Assembly: GCA_012295275.1 (NCBI GenBank)
Contig: CM022671.1
Span: 15,826,456 to 15,890,455 of the forward strand
DNA from: Chrysomallon squamiferum
Taxonomy: Eukaryota > Mollusca > Gastropoda > Neomphalida > Peltospiridae
Reading direction: 5' to 3'
DNA length: 64,000 nt
Numbering within the stretch: position 1 is the stretch's first letter; the number at the start of each line of letters is the position of its first letter. The translations under genes and the position numbers were made by a program. The notes under the pieces are model-generated. The model was not told where the DNA came from. It worked only from the letters and a program-made list of their open reading frames with translations, and did no database searches. Positions 51,130 to 64,000 of the stretch are shown piece by piece.

Positions 51130-52173
51130 AATGATGTTCTCGTGCTGAAAAATAAAAATATCCTTCACTAGTTTTGAATAAAGATGCTAAAACTCCTTCT
51201 GATGAATGAATACACACATTCGAATTCACAACATTCCTTCTTTTTTCCCTTTGAAATATGGCGGCTAATCTCATCCAGAAGCTTTTAGCCAATCATACGT
51301 GTCATCGGAAGTTGTTTCCCTTAGATCTTGTGTTCGAGTACGTAAATACTATAAAAATTTTTTAAAAAACCATTCACATTTAAATTGGTAATATGTTAAC
51401 TTCCTGGTTTTAAATAATAAATTAAACCTGCTAAACTTCTTACTTTTATATTCGTATTAAAGGAACTTGTATATATCTTTTTATTTACGCTTTCATCATG
51501 AAACGGGTTTGTTTTGTATTGTTGTTACTGTTTTTACTTTTTTTTTTTTTTTCATTTGATATATTTATATAATTATTGGTGTCATAGTTGTTGTTGTTGT
51601 CGTTGTCGTTGTTTTTCTTGTAAATTAGGATATAACGAATAGGTAGACAGACAGACCTACTTATATTTTTGCAATAGTGGAACAACACTGAAAAAACCCT
51701 GCTGGAGAAAAGACATAGATTCTCATACAAAAAGAAAATAATGTACTTGTTATTCCAACCCTCTTCGGTCTTTATTTTTTTTTTTATCATTTCATCATAG
51801 TACATAAACAGTGTCAAGTCGAGATTTGCTGAAAGTTATGTTTTGCTAAACAACGTCTTTGGGTGTCTCCAAGATCACAAAATATGACAGTTTTAGAACT
51901 GACATGTTGTTTCTAGGATTGTCTGATATTTGTTCAGATGTCAGAATGAGTGACTGATAGCTAGAAATGGAAAAACATTTATTTTGAGCCTCACATATAA
52001 TAACTGCCATTCCATCGTTCACTCACATTTTTGCCAATCTATCTCCAGTTGCAGGCATTTCCCGAAGTAGTACATACATCACTGAGAACAAACAACAACA
52101 GCAGCAACAACAACAACAAGATTAAAATGTTATACTTATCTATCTATATACATACATACATAATTATCTCTCT

Positions 52174-52225
52174 CTCACACACACATACACACACACGCAC
52201 ACCGACACACACACACACACACACT
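52174..52225. repeat. (CA)n microsatellite
   Basis: An interrupted CACACA tract, preceded by TCTATCTATATACATACATA-type repeats. Confidence 0.9.
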
Positions 52226-54029
52226 TTATTTTTATCTCGATTTCATCCGCCATTCTGGATCCGACTTGAGATACGTTGTTGAAAATATATTTGACTCTAA
52301 TTTGTTAATCTATACATCGTTCATCTTTTCATTAAATATAACTAGCTTTTGACATCCAAATGAAGTTAATTTTATTATGAATATCGGGATCGTTGGCACA
52401 CGTTAAGTTCGGTGCAGTTAATTTAAAACTGCGCTGTAACACATTTCGACACGTAAGTGAACACTCACACGAATAGGCTTCCAGAGCGTGGTCTTTGCTG
52501 ACGTCTCATAAAACTAAATTTTATTCTCGTGGGAGTTTCTGTTTTTGTTTCTTCGTTATAGTGCTACCGTATTTGTTTATTGTTGTATTTATCTATCTTT
52601 TTTAACAAAATCCGAAACACCAATTTTTATTATTCTCCGTGACACTTCGTTTTTATCGTTGTTTTGGATTAGCATTCAGCTCAGACAGTTACTGTTAATA
52701 CATCCGGATTATGTCTTGGTTTTTCAGCAATCAGTTCGTGACTTGAGGCAGTTTGTTTTGTGTTGATATAAAGAATTACAGAAGATTATCGTTGCTGCGT
52801 GTAATCGAAACCCAATGGAAACAATCTTCTAAACACTTTTGTTTTATTATTCATTATTATTATTCATGCGTGCGCGCACCAGTATAGATGCGTTCGTTTT
52901 TCTTTTCTTATTTTTGTGACTCAAAATTTCAAAATTATGCTGTAATCAATGTAAAGACTGATTCCAAAATATTTACTTTTATTCGAAACATGGGTTTGTT
53001 TTCTTACTAATTCAGTATATACATGCATGCTGGTAAAGGAGAAACTGAAACTGTATCTTTACCGCCCATTCATTTCTGAATTCTTGTATCTGCCCTGTGC
53101 GTATGTGAGTGTGTGCGAGCGGGTATTTGTAAAACATGACAGAAAGTGCAATATAAAATAAGTCATATAAAAACGAGTAATAAATTGTTTAATAATGAAT
53201 TAAAAAAAGAAGAAGAAGAAGAATAAATCAAGGTCAAAGCTATATATTTTATTTCAAAAAAAGAGAAAAAATTTCTCAGTTGACACAGAAAAATAATTAC
53301 ATCAAAGGGTAACATAACAAATACTTGTGTTTACAAACCAAATGAAAAAAAGTAAAATATAAAGTAAAAGTTAAAAAAATACTAAAGAATAAAAGAATGA
53401 ACAAAACGTTTCCGCAAAGATGAGTAATTAAACGAGTATAAATTATTATCATCATCGACTTCTTTATCGTCATAAACCGGACTTAATCGATTTAAAAAAA
53501 ATAAGACGGTACCCATTAAGTTCTTAGGAAGACTGATTTACAGTTTACTTTTTTAAATTGGGTTGTTGTTGTTGTTATTTCGATGAAGGTGTATTCTAAA
53601 AGATACATATGGTACAAATTCTGTTTTCTAAATTGTAATGAGCAATCAGCTTCCTTGTTTCTGATTAGTGTCATTCAAACGAACATTCCTTTGTATTCTC
53701 AATCAATCTCTGTTTCAAATTTACTAAGAAAATACACCCGCCAAAGATGCATCAATATTTTTTATTCAGATGCTAATTTTCTTATACACTAAATCAGCAT
53801 GAATAAATGTCCAAATTCAAACAATTATCCACAGTATCCAGGTGCATATAATTAACCTTCAAAAAGGTGTAATTATTTCATTGTTTAGTCTAAGCCTTTC
53901 TCTACCGAGGTCCTAATTATCTGATAGCTTCTTTAATTGATCTGAATGTAAAATCGTGAGCTGATGAATAGATAGCTAATTACTATATGTCGTTCTTTTA
54001 TTTACGTCCGAAACAGACAGATTTAGGAC

Positions 54030-54386
54030 CTCTAAAAATGTAAATAATTGTATGAATACATGACTATGACACTATCCAACTGTGCACGATTCAAAAACTG
54101 AATAAGCTTTTTTTATTTTTATCCATCGTGTTATTATTTATTTTAATTGTCAATCACCAGTTAAATATTCAGCAAATAGGGTGCTTAGCCTGAAATTCAG
54201 TTTTATATAATCAATGAATTCATGAATTTTTTTTTTTTTATCATAATTTAGTATAATATTAACAATATTCTGCGGAGAAATATCTCCGAGTCGTCTTTCT
54301 GTAATTTCCTCTAAATAATTTAAATAACTGTATGAATACATGACTATGACAATATCCAACTGTACACGGTTCAAAAACTGAATAAC
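54030..54386. repeat. Direct repeat pair of ~77 bp, 280 bp apart
   Basis: 54030-54106 and 54309-54386 are nearly the same: CTGTATGAATACATGACTAT (one T/C change), then ATCCAACTGT-CACG-TTCAAAAACTGAATAA. The spacer between them is unrelated. Confidence 0.85.
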
Positions 54387-54945
54387 ATTTAGAATAATTC
54401 TTGAAATCGGTCTGGGTTTCTTGTACAGTTAAAAACCCTACCAAATAATAAACTATATTTATTACTTTTACTGAGTAAAATGCTGACCCAGTTGCAATAA
54501 CTAAAGACCATTTCCCCCGTATAGTTGGTCTGTTGTCATAATTACGTATTTATATAAATAAATAATATGCTAGTGCAATGGATTATTTTCCCTTCTTGTA
54601 AAGACAGAAATGATATATACATCAGGTAGGCCTTAAATGCATAAACAAACAGAAAGAAATGTTAAGTTAAAAATGAAATCCAATCTGTTGCCAAACGTAC
54701 TGGAATTTAATCCACGTAGGCTGTGTATTATAACCCTGTATACCTTATGGTTTGCAAAATATTAAACATGTAACATCACGTTAATTAAAAATGCATTAAA
54801 AGCAAATTATACACGTAGTTGTGATATTTATCTCACATTTTGTTATCTTTCAGCTTCAAGCTAAATTCCTTATAAAACATAAGCGACCCTCCTGCCCCCC
54901 TCCCCCCCTATTTATCGCCCGTTTACTGTTTAAACACCAATTGTC

Positions 54946-54951
54946 TTTATT
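54946..54951 (-). terminator. Candidate polyadenylation signal of the secreted-protein gene
   Basis: TTTATT on the plus strand is AATAAA on the minus strand, about 130 bases after the stop codon of the gene at 55083-62222. A GGGGGG-containing stretch follows it at 54894-54908. Confidence 0.4.
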
Positions 54952-55082
54952 TAAATGCTTCTTTTTTTCTTTCTTTCTTTTTTTCTTTTTGTCAAGCACG
55001 GTCAACAGCAAGCAGAATGAAAGTCTCCAACTTGGTATACAGCTGTTAAGTAATCTGAGGAAATCAGTCGTAAAATAAGAAC

Positions 55083-62222
<7,140 letters not shown>

Positions 62223-63215
62223 TGTGTGATGTGATTCTTTTGCACATGCTCTCTGTGTTTTATTGACCGACTCAGTGACTCACTACGTCTCCTGGCTTCT
62301 TGTTTCAACCTCCGGTCCATTTGCCGATGTATTATCTCGTGATCATCGCACAAAAAATAAAACACGCAGGCTATCTCAGGCTACGGGATACATAATTCCG
62401 GAAATAAGCGAAAGCAGACTGAACAAAAAGGCCCGCGAAACAAAAGCAGGACGAAAGGAACATTACGTTAACAATATTAGTTAATAACACGTATAGAACT
62501 GAAGGCAGATGTATTAGGAAAACGTGCATTCTTATTTATTTTGTATAAGAAAATAACGAAGTTCCTTACAGTTTTTATTAAAATATCATACCTTCATCAA
62601 ACGATATTTTATTTGTTTGATCTGGTTATTTTAAACATACAATAATATCACCTATTATTTTATGTCTTTATATCGGTATATAACAATACAGAGTCAGTTA
62701 TAGTTCTCTAGCCTGCAAAGCAAGAAAGGCAGAATATTATATTAATTCTTAATAAAATGTGATAATAAATTACGTAGTTTGTGTAGGATGCAAGTGGACT
62801 AAAGTCATATATATATATTTGTTGTTGTTATTATTTTAATTTTTAATTTTTTTTTATTTGATGTCTTTTCGTAAACAAAAGTTGGAGTAAAAATCGGTGT
62901 CCTGAGAATATGTTCAAACAGTTTACTTTTATTATTTATTTATGTTTATGTTTGTTTTGTGGGGTTTTTCTTTCTTTCTTTCTGTACATCAATATACAAA
63001 ACGAAGTCACAACAAAAGTGGAAATGTGCATACTCATAATCTTATCGTTTTTATATTCAAAGTTTCTTATTAGCAACACTTGTCGTAATACAAACAAATA
63101 AAACATTAACTTGAAAGTAAGCAAATATAATGTCTTTTTAAGCGCTGTTTAAATACCTAATTGGAGTTGTTTAAATTTAAATATTATCGGAAGAATACAT
63201 TTTCTAATTGTGACC

Positions 63216-63219
<4 letters not shown>

Positions 63220-63295
<76 letters not shown>
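63220..63295. repeat. (GA)n microsatellite
   Basis: A pure GA run of about 75 bp. Confidence 0.95.
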
Positions 63296-63298
<3 letters not shown>

Positions 63299-63401
63299 TC
63301 GGTTGTAGGCATGTCTTAGGTATATATGAACGGTTCTGTCCGATTTCTAATTATAACATCTTAACCGTCCTGCTGTTTTATATATATATATTATCAAATA
63401 G

Positions 63402-63521
63402 TTATCAAGGCGTAACGTTACAAAAATAACGACGGAAAAACCCGAAGTGGAAACCGATCAAACGCGAACTTGCACGATCCCCATCAAAGACTATTACAGA
63501 TTATTAGACAAGACTGTAGAG
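63402..63521 (+). other. Unassigned exon-like open stretch
   Basis: Forty codons are open between an in-frame TAG (63399-63401) and a GAG|GTAAAT donor-like site at 63522. The stretch is GC-richer than its flanks and reads as ordinary, non-repetitive protein (contains EKPEVETDQTRTCTIPIKDY). There is no ATG and only a weak upstream acceptor (TCAAATAG), so it may be an internal exon of a plus-strand gene continuing beyond the window, or chance. Confidence 0.2.
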
Positions 63522-64000
63522 GTAAATGCTTCACGTGATGTTTTGCTATAAGACTACATTTTTATTTTTTTATTAATTGTTTCTAATTTTTCTTTCATTT
63601 TTAAAATTTTTAAAATTTAATTTTTTTTTTCGTTTTTTATTTTTGTTGGTGTAACTTAAAACGACCTGATTTATAATAATGGTTGGTTTGGTTCCTTAAA
63701 TGATATTTGTGAAGTTAAAATCTATAATTATTACAAATAGTTTAAATATGCTTACTGGGAAGAAAGTAGGTTGGTTTGCAACACAGCGACAAAAAACGCA
63801 GGTCACAGTCAGACAACGCAATGAATAAAAAAAAAAATATATATATATATATTTCAATAAAATCGTTCGTATCAGTATTTTCTCGATGTCTGAAGGTACC
63901 AATACATTTTTTATTTACAATGAGCTTCTATTAATTCTTAAAATAAATAAATAAATAAATAAATAATAATAAATTAAATAAATTAATTAATTAAAATATA

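Larger units (their letters stand above)
51130..55082. other. Intergenic region, RhoGEF promoter side to the secreted-protein gene
   Basis: The DNA near 51140-51340 is GC-richer and carries a likely 5' UTR acceptor (TTTTTCAG ending at about 51145) and the RhoGEF promoter. The rest (51.4-55.0 kb) contains no recognisable coding exon; open frames are low-complexity or lack splice context. It holds microsatellites and a 77-bp direct repeat. Confidence 0.45.
62223..64000. other. Upstream flank of the secreted-protein gene
   Basis: The first 250 bases are GC-richer than the surroundings and should contain the 5' UTR and promoter of the minus-strand secreted-protein gene. Beyond that the sequence is AT-rich with a GA microsatellite and one unassigned open stretch (63402-63521). 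Confidence 0.4.

Noticed and set aside
52545-52766. 73-residue plus-strand frame
   Set aside because: T-rich hydrophobic translation without homology, splice context or composition contrast.

Overview
This is animal nuclear DNA. It is strongly AT-rich, with spliced genes (short exons, introns mostly 0.3-1.5 kb), many dinucleotide to tetranucleotide microsatellites, and no bacterial features. Gene content (a beta laminin, a NET1/ARHGEF3-type RhoGEF, an ASB13-type SOCS-box protein, mitochondrial PDHB and SLC25A3) points to a bilaterian invertebrate. The CATA/GTAT/GA microsatellites and the orphan cysteine-rich secreted protein would suit a mollusc or another lophotrochozoan, but that placement is only an impression. 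All exon models were built by hand from reading frame, splice sites and family resemblance; every model closes in frame across all exons.

Layout: 1-3.8 kb is AT-rich noncoding DNA, followed by an isolated GC-richer minus-strand candidate terminal exon (3846-3977). PDHB, the E1-beta subunit of pyruvate dehydrogenase, occupies 4380-10335 on the minus strand in 11 coding exons. SLC25A3, the mitochondrial phosphate carrier, follows head-to-head at 11444-14347 on the plus strand in 6 exons; about 1.1 kb separates the two start codons. A complete laminin beta chain lies at 16999-33493 (minus, 30 coding exons, 1758 aa), with a likely noncoding 5' exon near 35.4 kb. An ASB13-like ankyrin/SOCS-box gene (36872-40751, plus, 6 exons) converges on a NET1/ARHGEF3-like RhoGEF (44179-51129, minus, 15 exons). 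The last third holds one gene, a small secreted cysteine-rich, probably GPI-anchored protein of unknown family (55083-62222, minus, 5 exons), set among microsatellites and apparently gene-free DNA.

The genes do not form one pathway. PDHB and SLC25A3 both serve mitochondrial energy metabolism and may share a bidirectional promoter. ASB13 and NET1 are, from memory, also convergent neighbours on human 10p15.1, so their pairing here looks like ancient synteny. No transposase, CRISPR, prokaryote-like defence operon or other obviously new system is visible. The most novel items are the orphan secreted gene, two GC-AG introns, repeated intronic tandem duplications that carry 3' splice sites, and a small MITE family.
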